A stretch of DNA of 64,000 bases from CAWCGU01 sp963795195 (GTDB lineage Bacteria; Actinomycetota; Thermoleophilia; Solirubrobacterales; 70-9): positions 1,550,001 through 1,614,000 of the forward strand of contig CAWCGU010000006.1 in NCBI GenBank assembly GCA_963795195.1, read 5' to 3'. Shown here piece by piece: positions 16,105 to 23,900 of the stretch. A program made the translations under genes and the position numbers. Every line of letters begins with the position of its first letter. Position 1 is the first letter of the stretch. The notes below the pieces were generated by a model. That model made no database searches. It saw only the letters and a list, made by a program, of their open reading frames with translations, and was not told where the DNA came from.

Positions 16105-16598
16105 CCGCGCAGCCACTCACCCGCACCGAGGCGATCCGCGGCATCCTCGAGCGCCACGGCCGCGACGCCGTCTACGTCGCCTCGACCGGCTTCGTCAGCA
16201 GGGCGGTGGCCGAGACCGCCGAAAGCGATCATCACGTCCTCTTCATGCAGGGGAGCATGGGGCTGGCTCCCGCCATCGGTCTCGGAATCGCCCTCAACAC
16301 CACCAGGCCCGTGGTGGTGATCAACGGCGACGCGGCGCTGCTGATGGGTCTGGGAATCACGCACACCCTGCGCGACCGGGCTCCGGCCCACTTCTTTCAC
16401 TACGTGCTCGACAACGGCTGCCACGAGTCGGTCGGCGGACAGCCCTGTGCAGCGCTTGAACCGTCCTATCCCGGCGTGACCGAGATCATCAAGACGGACC
16501 TCGCGGGCAAGCCGCCGCGGGTGCCGATCGAGCCGCTCGAGAACTCCGCCGCGCTGCGCAGGCTGCTGTGCAACGACGACTCGGTGAGCGCCTCGTGA
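16101..16598 (+). CDS. Phosphonopyruvate decarboxylase, C-terminal (beta) subunit
   Basis: 165-residue TPP-binding PP domain, partner of the preceding gene. The cofactor and metal motif is INGDAALLMGLG at about residues 74-85, with GDA in place of the usual GDG, followed 28 residues later by LDNGCHESVGGQP, which fits the N-x-x-HxSxGGQ block of phosphonopyruvate and sulfopyruvate decarboxylases. FMQGSMGLAPAIGLGIA precedes it as in the family. The stop overlaps the GTG start of the aminotransferase. A sulfopyruvate decarboxylase subunit is the closest alternative; the genome context favours phosphonate. Confidence 0.85.
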   Translation: MTAQPLTRTEAIRGILERHGRDAVYVASTGFVSRAVAETAESDHHVLFMQGSMGLAPAIGLGIALNTTRPVVVINGDAALLMGLGITHTLRDRAPAHFFHYVLDNGCHESVGGQPCAALEPSYPGVTEIIKTDLAGKPPRVPIEPLENSAALRRLLCNDDSVSAS

Positions 16599-17641
16599 GA
16601 ACCAGCCCTCCAGCCGGCGGCGGAGCTCGGCGACACATCCTCTTCAACCCAGGCCCCGTCAACCTCGATCCGCGGGTCAAATCCGCCGCCTTCGCAGTCG
16701 AGCTCTGCCACCGCCAGCCCGAGTTCGAGGAGCTCAACGCCCGCGTCAGGGAGAAGCTCTACGCCGCAGCGTCGCTGTCCCCGTCGGGGCACAACCTCAG
16801 TCTGCTGCACGGCTCCGGGACTCTGGCGGTTGACGCGGCGCTTGCCTCGGTGGTCCGAGGCCGGGTGCTCGTGATCGACAACGGCATCTACTGCCGGCGT
16901 TTGAGCGCCACCCTCGACGCGATTCCCGATGCGGACGTGGAACGGCTCGACCTGGGGGTCGGCCGCGCCGTGGACCTCGGGGAGCTCGCCGAGCGGCTCG
17001 AAGGCACTCGGCCCGACTGGGTCGCGGTCGTCCACCACGAGACGACGACGGGATTGCTCAATCCACTCTCGGCGATTGCCGACCTCTGCGCGCGTTTGAA
17101 GTGCCGGCTCTTCGTCGATTCGGTGAGCGCCTTCGGGGTGCACGCCGCCGACCGCCGGGCAGACGTCCTTTGCTTCAACAGCGGCAAGTGCCTCGAGTCG
17201 TTGCCCGGCATCGCCGGCGTCTTCTGGAACGTAGATCTGGTCTCGCGCGCGGCGGTTCCCGTACTCGACATCGGCGGCTACGCCGAGGGCACGCCGAGCA
17301 CGCCGCACGTACAGGCGATGCTCGCTCTCGACGCCGCCCTCGAGATCCTCGGTGGGGAGGACCGCCCGGCGCGCTACGAGCGTCTCTGCAGACACGTCTG
17401 GCAAGCGGGATCAGGTGGCTTCGAGCCGCTTTTGCCCGAACCGGATCGGTCTCACGTGCTGACCTCGTTCCGCCTCGATGGGCGCGATTACGAGCAGCTG
17501 CGGCGCCGTGCCGCGGGTCGCGGCTACGTGATCTACGCCGGCCAGGAAACGCTCTACGAGCAGATCTTCCGCATCGCGAACATGGGCGCCGCCATCGACG
17601 AAGATGTCATCGACGACCTCTTCAGGACGCTCGCAGGCTGA
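16595..17641 (+). CDS. 2-aminoethylphosphonate aminotransferase-like (class V)
   Basis: PLP-dependent class V aminotransferase of 348 residues, close to the length of PhnW/AEP transaminases. It would convert phosphonoacetaldehyde to 2-aminoethylphosphonate in the biosynthetic direction. NPGPVNLDPRVK opens the fold, LLHGSGTLAVDA is the phosphate-binding region, Asp175 in FVDSVSAFG contacts the pyridine nitrogen and Lys198 in FNSGKCLESLPG is the Schiff-base lysine. The GTG start at 16595 overlaps the decarboxylase stop by four bases; a further upstream in-frame start exists but would overlap the beta-subunit gene more. Placement in the operon supports the assignment. Confidence 0.87.
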   Translation: MRTSPPAGGGARRHILFNPGPVNLDPRVKSAAFAVELCHRQPEFEELNARVREKLYAAASLSPSGHNLSLLHGSGTLAVDAALASVVRGRVLVIDNGIYCRRLSATLDAIPDADVERLDLGVGRAVDLGELAERLEGTRPDWVAVVHHETTTGLLNPLSAIADLCARLKCRLFVDSVSAFGVHAADRRADVLCFNSGKCLESLPGIAGVFWNVDLVSRAAVPVLDIGGYAEGTPSTPHVQAMLALDAALEILGGEDRPARYERLCRHVWQAGSGGFEPLLPEPDRSHVLTSFRLDGRDYEQLRRRAAGRGYVIYAGQETLYEQIFRIANMGAAIDEDVIDDLFRTLAG

Positions 17642-17643
17642 AG

Positions 17644-18048
17644 ATGACCCGCGTGTACGTCGACATGGTCGCCGACCTGTTCCACGCAGGCCATGTCGCG
17701 TTCCTGCGCCAGGCTCGCCAGCTCGGAGATGAGCTCTGGGTCGGGATCCACTCAGACGAGACCGTGACCGGCTACAAGCGCGAGCCCGTGATGACGATGA
17801 GCGAACGCATCGCCGTCGTCGAATCCTGCCGCTACGTCGATGCTGTCGTCCCGGACGCTCCGCTGGTCATCAGCCGGGATTGGATCGATCGCCACGGTTT
17901 GGACATGGTGGTCCACGGCGACGACTTTGATGGGAGGACGATGCTCTCTATGTACCGCGTGCCCTCCGAGCTCGGGATCCTGCGAACCGTCCCCTACACG
18001 CCCGGGATTTCAACCTCTGAGTTGATCGAGCGAATCCGGAACGGCTAG
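17644..18048 (+). CDS. Cytidylyltransferase, probable CTP:2-aminoethylphosphonate type
   Basis: Minimal nucleotidyltransferase of 134 residues (TagD/ECT-like), which transfers CMP from CTP to a phospho- or phosphono-alcohol. The signature FHAGH gives the HxGH motif at 14-17, and TPGISTSELIERI is the C-terminal ISTS-type motif. GIHSDETVTGYKREPVM follows the canonical pattern of ethanolamine-phosphate cytidylyltransferases. It starts 2 bases after the aminotransferase, so CMP-AEP is the probable product and the donor for the CDP-alcohol phosphotransferase at 13852. Ethanolamine phosphate or glycerol phosphate are alternative substrates. It is the last gene of the operon. Confidence 0.85.
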   Translation: MTRVYVDMVADLFHAGHVAFLRQARQLGDELWVGIHSDETVTGYKREPVMTMSERIAVVESCRYVDAVVPDAPLVISRDWIDRHGLDMVVHGDDFDGRTMLSMYRVPSELGILRTVPYTPGISTSELIERIRNG

Positions 18049-18116
18049 GGCACGGTCCCCGCCGAACGCGAGATCAGACCACTTCCGAGCCGCCGGCGCC
18101 CTGGATCTGGCAAGTG

Positions 18117-18914
18117 TCATCGCTCCCCCACGAGCAGCGTTTGCACGGCGCGGCCGATGCGCCCCCGCTCGTCCCAGAGCACCGTGTCAGTCATCCCGAT
18201 CCCGTTGCGCTCGGGAAGAGTCAGCGCATCGAGACAGACCCACTCACCCTCAGGCATCCGGTGCAAGTGGACGCTCAGATCGACGTTGATGAACAGATAG
18301 CGGCGCCAGTCGAGCGCTGAGCTGACCCCGTTGCCGGTATCGGCTGCGGCAAGGACCCGGACCAATGGTGAGGGCTCCTCGCCACAGACAAGCGGCACCC
18401 TCATCCGCATCCAGGTGAGCGCCGGTCCAGGCTCGGTGAAAGCGCCGCGGATGAAGCGGTACTCCATTGCCGAGTGGTAGCCGACCTCCTGACCCGTCGG
18501 GAAGAAGTCACGAGGCTCTCCCTCTTGTTGAGGGGGGGGTGTGCGGCGGGCCTCTGCGGTGGAGCCGCCAACGACGTCATCCGGGATCGCGGTCTCCTCG
18601 GTCCGAAGCCGCCAGGCCGTTGCCCGGACCACGGTCTGTTCGTCGTCGCTGAGCGTCGCCTCGCAGAAATCGACGCTGCGGCCGGGCCGAACCACCCTCG
18701 CGCTGAGTGTCAACGGCGCGATCGGCACCGGGCGCAGGATCTCGAACGTGACGCGACCGACCTGGCGTTCCTCGCCGCCTTCCAAACGCTCGATCGCCCG
18801 CCCGATCAGCGCCGCGGGTGGCCCGGCGTGCTGTGAACCGGGATCCCAGGGCCCGCGCGTCAGCTCGGTGGAGATGAAGCGATCGCCGTCGGCTTCGTAG
18901 AAGGCTTGAGGCAC
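18117..18914 (-). CDS. Thioesterase family protein (TesB-like double hotdog)
   Basis: 265-residue acyl-CoA thioesterase family protein. The two-hotdog organisation is suggested by GPWDPGSQHAGPPAALIGRAIE at the N-terminus and the second half from about residue 150 with LVRVLAAADTGNGVSSALDW. Predicted to hydrolyse acyl-CoA; chain length unknown. A run of eight G at 18532-18539 lies within the linker coding for PPPQQ, a position tolerant of length change. It converges on the phosphonate operon with a 68-base spacer and is divergent from msrB. Confidence 0.8.
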   Translation of the reverse strand: MPQAFYEADGDRFISTELTRGPWDPGSQHAGPPAALIGRAIERLEGGEERQVGRVTFEILRPVPIAPLTLSARVVRPGRSVDFCEATLSDDEQTVVRATAWRLRTEETAIPDDVVGGSTAEARRTPPPQQEGEPRDFFPTGQEVGYHSAMEYRFIRGAFTEPGPALTWMRMRVPLVCGEEPSPLVRVLAAADTGNGVSSALDWRRYLFINVDLSVHLHRMPEGEWVCLDALTLPERNGIGMTDTVLWDERGRIGRAVQTLLVGER

Positions 18915-19012
18915 CTACCGATGGTATGGAGAGCGGCGTAACGAAAGCACCCGACCCCCGACTAACTTGATGGGCGAGGATTGCCCCTGCCCAACCCGAA
19001 GGAGGCAAACAA

Positions 19013-19423
19013 TTGGAAAAGGTCACAAAGACAGAGGCCGAGTGGCGCGAGCAGCTCTCCGACGAGGAGTACCACGTGGCGCGTGAAGAGGGCACCGAGC
19101 GCCCCTTTACCGGTCGCTACTGGGACACGAAGGCGGACGGCGTCTACCGTTGTGTCGGCTGCGGCGAGCCGCTCTTCAGCTCCGACACGAAGTTCGACTC
19201 CGGTACAGGCTGGCCGAGCTTCTATGAGCCCATCGGCGATTCCGGCGTCGAGACCCAGACCGACCGCAGCATGTTCATGAAGCGCACCGAGGTCCACTGC
19301 TCCAAGTGCGACACACACCTCGGCCACGTCTTCGACGACGGCCCCACCCCGACCGGGCTTCGCTACTGCATCAACTCGTGTTCGCTGCAGCTGGACGAGG
19401 CTGAGGGCGAGAGCGAGGGCTAG
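19013..19423 (+). CDS. msrB: Peptide-methionine (R)-S-oxide reductase
   Basis: 136-residue MsrB that reduces methionine-R-sulfoxide in proteins. Zinc-binding CxxC pairs are Cys47/Cys50 and Cys96/Cys99; the catalytic Cys119 is in RYCINSCS, with GTGWPSF and HLGHVFDDGP family blocks. Two more Cys near the end of RYCINSCS may be resolving residues. The start is TTG at 19013, chosen because AAGGAGG lies 8 bases upstream and no ATG or GTG fits the conserved N-terminus. Confidence 0.95.
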   Translation: MEKVTKTEAEWREQLSDEEYHVAREEGTERPFTGRYWDTKADGVYRCVGCGEPLFSSDTKFDSGTGWPSFYEPIGDSGVETQTDRSMFMKRTEVHCSKCDTHLGHVFDDGPTPTGLRYCINSCSLQLDEAEGESEG

Positions 19424-19466
19424 CCACAGCCCGACCTGACGTCCCCGCCACCCCTCGAGCGGCGTC

Positions 19467-20732
19467 CTACCCCAGCGTCGCCGGCGCTCCCGCCTCGACC
19501 AACACCGGCGGCACGGAGATCTTGCCGCCTTCGTCCTGGCGATTCTCCATGATCGCGATCAGAGTGCGGCCGACCGCGGTGGCGGTGCCGTTGCAGGTGT
19601 GCACCGGCTCGGCCTGGGCGCCTTCGGAGGGCCGGAACCGGGCGCCGAGGCGGCGCGCCTGATAGTCGGTCGTGTTCGAGGTCGAGGTCAACTCGCGGTA
19701 GCGCCCCTGGCTCGGGATCCAGGCTTCGCAGTCGAACTTGCGGGCCGCCGGCGCCCCGAGGTCACCGACCGGGATCTCGACGACGCGGTAGGGAATCTCG
19801 AGCGCCGAGAGAATTCGCTCCTCGATCGCCAGCAGCCGCTCGTGCTCTGATTCGGACTCCGACGGCTGCACGAACGAGAACATCTCGACCTTGTCGAACT
19901 GGTGGACGCGGAAGATTCCGCGCGTGTCCTTGCCGGCCGCACCGGCTTCGCGCCGAAAACAGGTCGAGATCCCGGCGTAGCGGATCGGCAGGCGTGAGGC
20001 TTCGAGGATCTGGTCGGCGTGAATCGAGGCCAGTGCCACCTCAGAGGTCCCGGTGAGGAAGAGCTCGTCGCGCTCGATCTCGTAGATGGTCTCGCGCTCC
20101 CCCGGGAAGAAGCCGCTGCCGTAGAGGGCGTCCTCGCGGACGAGAACCGGCGGGATGACCGGCACGAATCCTTCGCCGCCGATCAGATCCACCACGAAGC
20201 GGATCAGCGCCAGCTCGACGAGCACGAGATCGCCGAGCAGGTAGGCGAAACGCGATCCGGAGGCCGACGCGGCGGCTTCGACGTTGATCAGGCCCGCCGC
20301 GGTGCCGAGGTCGAGGTGGTCGCGGGGTTCGAATCCGAAGCTCGGGCGTTCGCCGACCTCGCGGAGCACGACCGCGTCCTCGTCGCTGTCGCCGTCGGGG
20401 ACGTCGCGGTGGGCGAAGTTCGGAAGCGTCGCTGTGATCGCGTCCCGCTTGGCTTCGACTTCCCCGAGCTCGCCTTCGAGACGCTTGACCTCCCCAGAGA
20501 CCTCCCGCATCGTCGCGATCGCCTCGTCTGCGCTCCCACCTGCGCGCCTGGCCTGGGCGATTCCGTCGTTGGCAGCGTTCTGGCGCGCCCGGCGATCTTC
20601 GATCTCAGGGAGCAGCTCCCGCCGGCGTGCATCGAGCGCCAGCAGCTCGTCGAGCTGCTCGGCCGCCCCCCTCCGGGCCAGCGCGGCGCGGGCGGCGTCA
20701 GGGTCCTCGCGAAGTCGCTTCAGGTCAAGCAC
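19467..20732 (-). CDS. serS: Serine--tRNA ligase
   Basis: Class II aminoacyl-tRNA synthetase of 421 residues that charges tRNA-Ser. The N-terminal coiled-coil arm (LKRLREDPDAARAALARRG... onward) is followed by motif 2 FRREAGAAGKDTRGIFRVHQF and motif 3 NGTATAVGRTLIAIMENRQ. The C-terminal SPPVL-type ending has VPPVL. I chose the GTG at 20730-20732 because it opens the family-standard start VLDLKRLRED; in-frame starts further upstream would overlap the cytochrome gene. Normal housekeeping gene. Confidence 0.95.
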   Translation of the reverse strand: MLDLKRLREDPDAARAALARRGAAEQLDELLALDARRRELLPEIEDRRARQNAANDGIAQARRAGGSADEAIATMREVSGEVKRLEGELGEVEAKRDAITATLPNFAHRDVPDGDSDEDAVVLREVGERPSFGFEPRDHLDLGTAAGLINVEAAASASGSRFAYLLGDLVLVELALIRFVVDLIGGEGFVPVIPPVLVREDALYGSGFFPGERETIYEIERDELFLTGTSEVALASIHADQILEASRLPIRYAGISTCFRREAGAAGKDTRGIFRVHQFDKVEMFSFVQPSESESEHERLLAIEERILSALEIPYRVVEIPVGDLGAPAARKFDCEAWIPSQGRYRELTSTSNTTDYQARRLGARFRPSEGAQAEPVHTCNGTATAVGRTLIAIMENRQDEGGKISVPPVLVEAGAPATLG

Positions 20733-20760
20733 GGCCCTGAAGCTAGTACACCCGCGAGAG

Positions 20761-21126
20761 CTATTCCTCGGTGTCGCTGCCCGAGTACTCGGCAATGAAC
20801 GCCGCGACCTGCTCCGCCTGGTCCCCGGTGACGATGTTCTGAGGCATGATCACACCGGAGAAGCCACCGTTGCGAATCGCGTAGAGCGCGTCCTCTTCGT
20901 CGACGGTGCGCTGGTCAAGGTTCGGACCCTGGATCGGCAGCTCGTTCTCCTGCGAGCCCTGAGCGCCGGCGGCCGCCAGCGTGTGACAGCCCGAGCAGCG
21001 GTCCGCGAACAGGGCGGCGCCCTCGTAATGCTCGCTGTCTTCGGCCACAGAGATTCCCTCGCTGCCACAGGCAGAAAGGGTGGCCATGACGGCCGCAGCG
21101 GCAATCAGTGAAAGCAGTCTCCGCAC
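20761..21126 (-). CDS. Class I cytochrome c lipoprotein
   Basis: Small c-type cytochrome of 121 residues, probably membrane-anchored on the outside. Lipobox LSAC follows a hydrophobic leader, the haem site is CSGCH and the axial Met lies in GVIMPQ. It would carry electrons between a quinol-oxidising complex and a terminal oxidase or another acceptor. I chose the GTG at 21124-21126, giving VRRLLSLIAAAAVMATLSAC; a longer in-frame start would overlap the divergent flavin reductase. Confidence 0.85.
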   Translation of the reverse strand: MRRLLSLIAAAAVMATLSACGSEGISVAEDSEHYEGAALFADRCSGCHTLAAAGAQGSQENELPIQGPNLDQRTVDEEDALYAIRNGGFSGVIMPQNIVTGDQAEQVAAFIAEYSGSDTEE

Positions 21127-21149
21127 GCGGGCGGCATCATATTCGCCTT

Positions 21150-21632
21150 GTGAGTCAGGAGGGGATCGACCCCAGCGAATTCCGAGCCGCAATGGCGGCC
21201 ATGCCGACGGCTGTCACCGTCGTGACCGCGCTCTCCGGCGGCGCGCCATTCGGCGCCACGGCGAATGCGGTCGCCTCGGTTTCTCTGCAGCCTCCGCTGA
21301 TGTTGGCGTCTCTCGACCGCGGCTCGCGCACGCTCGGGGCGATTCACGAGACGCGGCGCTTCGGCGTCAACGTGCTTGCCGCCGGCCAGGAGAGTGTCGC
21401 TCGGGGGCTCGCTTCGAAGTCGCCTGTCGCCGAGAAGTGGGACGGGGTCGATTGGAGCGAGGAAGCCGGGTTGCCGCGGCTGGCCGGCATCGCCCTCTGG
21501 GTCGCCTGCGAACTGCGCGATCTCCACGACGGCGGCGACCACGTGATCGCGACCGGTCTCGTGCTCGAGGCCGATGCACAAGGCGGCGACCCACTGCTCT
21601 ACCACGCGGGGTCCTACCGGCTCTTCGACTGA
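21150..21632 (+). CDS. Flavin reductase family protein
   Basis: 160-residue flavin reductase-like FMN-binding protein (HpaC/split-barrel type), predicted to supply reduced flavin to a monooxygenase or act alone. The block MPTAVTVVTALSGGAPFGATANAVASVSLQPPLML, with GATANA and SLDRGS, is characteristic, and the C-terminal VIATGLVLEAD and LLYHAGSYR fit the family. I used the GTG at 21150; an upstream ATG at 21108 overlaps the divergent cytochrome start. No partner oxygenase is in this window. Confidence 0.85.
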   Translation: MSQEGIDPSEFRAAMAAMPTAVTVVTALSGGAPFGATANAVASVSLQPPLMLASLDRGSRTLGAIHETRRFGVNVLAAGQESVARGLASKSPVAEKWDGVDWSEEAGLPRLAGIALWVACELRDLHDGGDHVIATGLVLEADAQGGDPLLYHAGSYRLFD

Positions 21633-21676
21633 AGCGCCCGGCAGCTACTGCGCCCAGGACAAGCCCGAGCCGGCGC

Positions 21677-22168
21677 TCAGAGTCCCCCCGAGGTGAACCC
21701 CGCCCGCAGCGCCAGCAGGAAAACGATCAGCGCCGAGAGCGCCATCACGCCCATCTCGTTGCGGGCGATCGCGGCGGCCAGCTCAGCCTGACGCGAGCGC
21801 GGCTGGGCGTCGAAGTCGAGGCCCTCGAGCTCGCGGTCGGCCATCCCCGAGCGCGAGCCCTCGGCGAGCAGTGTGACCAGCAGCGGCAGCAGCCCATATA
21901 CGTAGTGAAGGCCATCGGGGGGCTCGTTACCGAGCAGGACCAGCACCCCGCCGATCGCGACCTGGATGACGACCGCAGCCTGCGCAACGCGCAGCGCGTA
22001 CCAAAAACCGACGGTCGGCTTGCGCAGGTACCAGGCGATCGCACCCCAGCCGCCGGCGAGCAAATTGCTGGACATCACGGCGATGCCCATGGCCAGGTGG
22101 ATGTCACGCACGAGACGAATTCCCGAGCGATGGCGCCTCGGCAAACAGCGGCCGATCTTGATCGCCAT
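21677..22168 (-). CDS. Hypothetical membrane protein upstream of nuo
   Basis: 163 residues with three to four hydrophobic segments (AMGIAVMSSNLLAGGWGAIAW, AQAAVVIQVAIGGVLVLLG, YVYGLLPLLVTLL and a C-terminal VMALSALIVFLLAL). No family recognised. The real start may be downstream (Met27, MGIAVMSS). It is divergent from nuoA and its promoter shares the 22169-22291 spacer, which is the only hint of a link to respiration. Confidence 0.65.
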   Translation of the reverse strand: MAIKIGRCLPRRHRSGIRLVRDIHLAMGIAVMSSNLLAGGWGAIAWYLRKPTVGFWYALRVAQAAVVIQVAIGGVLVLLGNEPPDGLHYVYGLLPLLVTLLAEGSRSGMADRELEGLDFDAQPRSRQAELAAAIARNEMGVMALSALIVFLLALRAGFTSGGL

Positions 22169-22262
22169 TGTTCGCCGAGGGGTGGATATCCGCCCGCAGA
22201 GGTCGGGTTTTCCCCATTCTTATGCGGAAAATCACTAGTAACACCATGTCACAAAGTTCGTG

Positions 22263-22268
22263 TATAAC
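22263..22268 (+). promoter_or_regulatory. Possible -10 element of the nuo operon
   Basis: TATAAC sits 24 bases upstream of the nuoA GTG in a relatively A/T-rich divergent spacer. I could not find a good -35 hexamer at the right distance, so this is tentative. Confidence 0.3.
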
Positions 22269-22291
22269 AGGCACGTCCCAGCCTCCCTCCC

Positions 22292-22651
22292 GTGCTCAAG
22301 AGCTACTTCCCCATTCTCGTTTTCGGCGCCCTCGGGGTGATCGTCGGGTCGGCCTTCATGCTGGTCAACGGGAAGCTCGGACCCAAGCGCCCGAGCAAGG
22401 TCAAGAACGATCCGTACGAGTGCGGGCTGCCGACCGAGGTCTCGCGGACCTTCCGGTTCGGGATCAGCTTCTACATGATCGCGATGCTCTTCATCCTTTT
22501 CGACATCGAGGTCGTCTTCCTCTATCCGGTGGGCGTCATCCTCAATGCCGCCGACTCGGTCTTCGTACTCGCCGAGATCCTCATCTTCGTGGCCCTGCTG
22601 CTGGTCGCGCTGATCTACGTCTGGAGAAGGGGCGCACTCGAATGGAAGTGA
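22292..22651 (+). CDS. nuoA: NADH-quinone oxidoreductase subunit A
   Basis: 119-residue membrane subunit of complex I with three transmembrane helices. Typical features are NDPYECGLPT, with the conserved Cys, and FDIEVVFLYPVGV. It begins the 14-gene nuo operon in canonical order. GTG start; the 3' end overlaps nuoB by 10 bases. Confidence 0.95.
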   Translation: MLKSYFPILVFGALGVIVGSAFMLVNGKLGPKRPSKVKNDPYECGLPTEVSRTFRFGISFYMIAMLFILFDIEVVFLYPVGVILNAADSVFVLAEILIFVALLLVALIYVWRRGALEWK

Positions 22652-23370
22652 AGCGCGAGAAGCTGCGGGCGGCTGCGCCGCTGGTCACGCCGGACACCGA
22701 CGAGGCCGCGGCCGCGCGGCTGCGCGTACGCCAGATTCGCGCCCGCGACCTGTTGCGGGGCGACCTCGAAGGACCCGAGCTCGACGCGCACGTCGAGTCC
22801 GCGGTGATGACGACGACGCTGGACAAGGTTCTCAACTGGGGCCGCGCCAACGCGATGTTCCCGGTCACATTCGGGCTCGCCTGCTGCGCGATCGAGATGA
22901 TGTCGATCGTCTCGCCGCGTTACGACATCGCCCGCTTCGGCGCGGAGGCGATGCGCGCCTCCCCGCGCCAGGCCGACTTCATCATGCTCTCAGGCCGCGT
23001 CTCGATCAAGATGGCGCCGGTCATCCGGCGCATCTACGACCAGATGCTGGAACCGAAGTGGGCGATCGCGATGGGCGCCTGCTCCTCCTCGGGCGGCATG
23101 TTCGCCAACTACGCGGTCGTCCAGGGCGCCGACAAGTTCATGCCGATCGACGTCCACGTGCCGGGCTGCCCACCGCGGCCGGAGGCGCTGATCTATGGCT
23201 TCAACAAGCTCCAGAAGCTGGTGCTTGGCAACCCTGACCCGGGCTGGCGGCGGCGCTACAACGCCGAGGGAACCGAGGAATGGGCCCGCGACGCCGGCCT
23301 GCCCAGCGACATCGAGCTCGAGGCCTACGCCAAGGCGCGTGAAACCGCCAGGAAGGCGGCGCAAGCCTGA
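22642..23370 (+). CDS. nuoB: NADH-quinone oxidoreductase subunit B
   Basis: 242-residue peripheral subunit carrying the N2 iron-sulfur cluster that passes electrons to quinone. GLACCAIEMM provides the tandem Cys, with further ligands in GACSSSGG and VPGCPPRPE. The N-terminal extension of about 50 residues is longer than in many bacteria but common in Actinobacteria. ATG at 22642 lies inside the end of nuoA. Confidence 0.95.
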   Translation: MEVKREKLRAAAPLVTPDTDEAAAARLRVRQIRARDLLRGDLEGPELDAHVESAVMTTTLDKVLNWGRANAMFPVTFGLACCAIEMMSIVSPRYDIARFGAEAMRASPRQADFIMLSGRVSIKMAPVIRRIYDQMLEPKWAIAMGACSSSGGMFANYAVVQGADKFMPIDVHVPGCPPRPEALIYGFNKLQKLVLGNPDPGWRRRYNAEGTEEWARDAGLPSDIELEAYAKARETARKAAQA

Positions 23371-23900
23371 TGCCCGACGCGCCCGGGCTCGAGCTGATCG
23401 CGCAGGAGCTCAACGCCGCTCACGACGGCGCCGTCATCGGCACCTACCACGAGCGCGGGCAGGCCTGCCTGATCGCCAACCCCGAGCTGATCGCCGAGAC
23501 GATCAAGTGGCTGCGCGACACACCCGGCCAGGAGTACCGCTTCCTCGCCAGCGTGCACGGCGTCGACTACTACCCGGCGGAGCCGCGTTTCGGCGTCCAC
23601 TACGAAATGCTCTGCATGGACCGCGTCGAGCGGGTTCGCGTGCGGGCGGCGCTCGCCGACCCCGGTGACGGCACGCTTCCCGAGCTCGACTCCGTCGTCG
23701 ACCTGTTCGCGACGGCGGACCACCAGGAGCGCGAGGTCTATGACTTCTTCGGGATCGTCTTTCGCGGCCATCCCGACCTGCGCCGGATTCTGATGCCCGA
23801 GGACTACGTCGGCTGGCCGCAGCGCCGCGACTTCCCGATGGGCGGCGAGCCGGTCATCTTCACGAACAACGAACTCGAGGTCCCGAGGTGGTACGAGTGA
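23370..23900 (+). CDS. nuoC: NADH-quinone oxidoreductase subunit C
   Basis: 176-residue 30-kDa subunit. The signature DREVYDFFGI-type motif appears as HQEREVYDFFGIVFRGHPDLRRILMP. Overlaps nuoB stop as TGATG and nuoD start as GTGA, showing tight translational coupling. Confidence 0.95.
   Translation: MPDAPGLELIAQELNAAHDGAVIGTYHERGQACLIANPELIAETIKWLRDTPGQEYRFLASVHGVDYYPAEPRFGVHYEMLCMDRVERVRVRAALADPGDGTLPELDSVVDLFATADHQEREVYDFFGIVFRGHPDLRRILMPEDYVGWPQRRDFPMGGEPVIFTNNELEVPRWYE

Noticed and set aside
18532..18539. G8 homopolymer as a phase-variation switch in the thioesterase
   Set aside because: It lies in frame in a Pro-coding linker and eight G is not exceptional in GC-rich DNA; no evidence of length variation.
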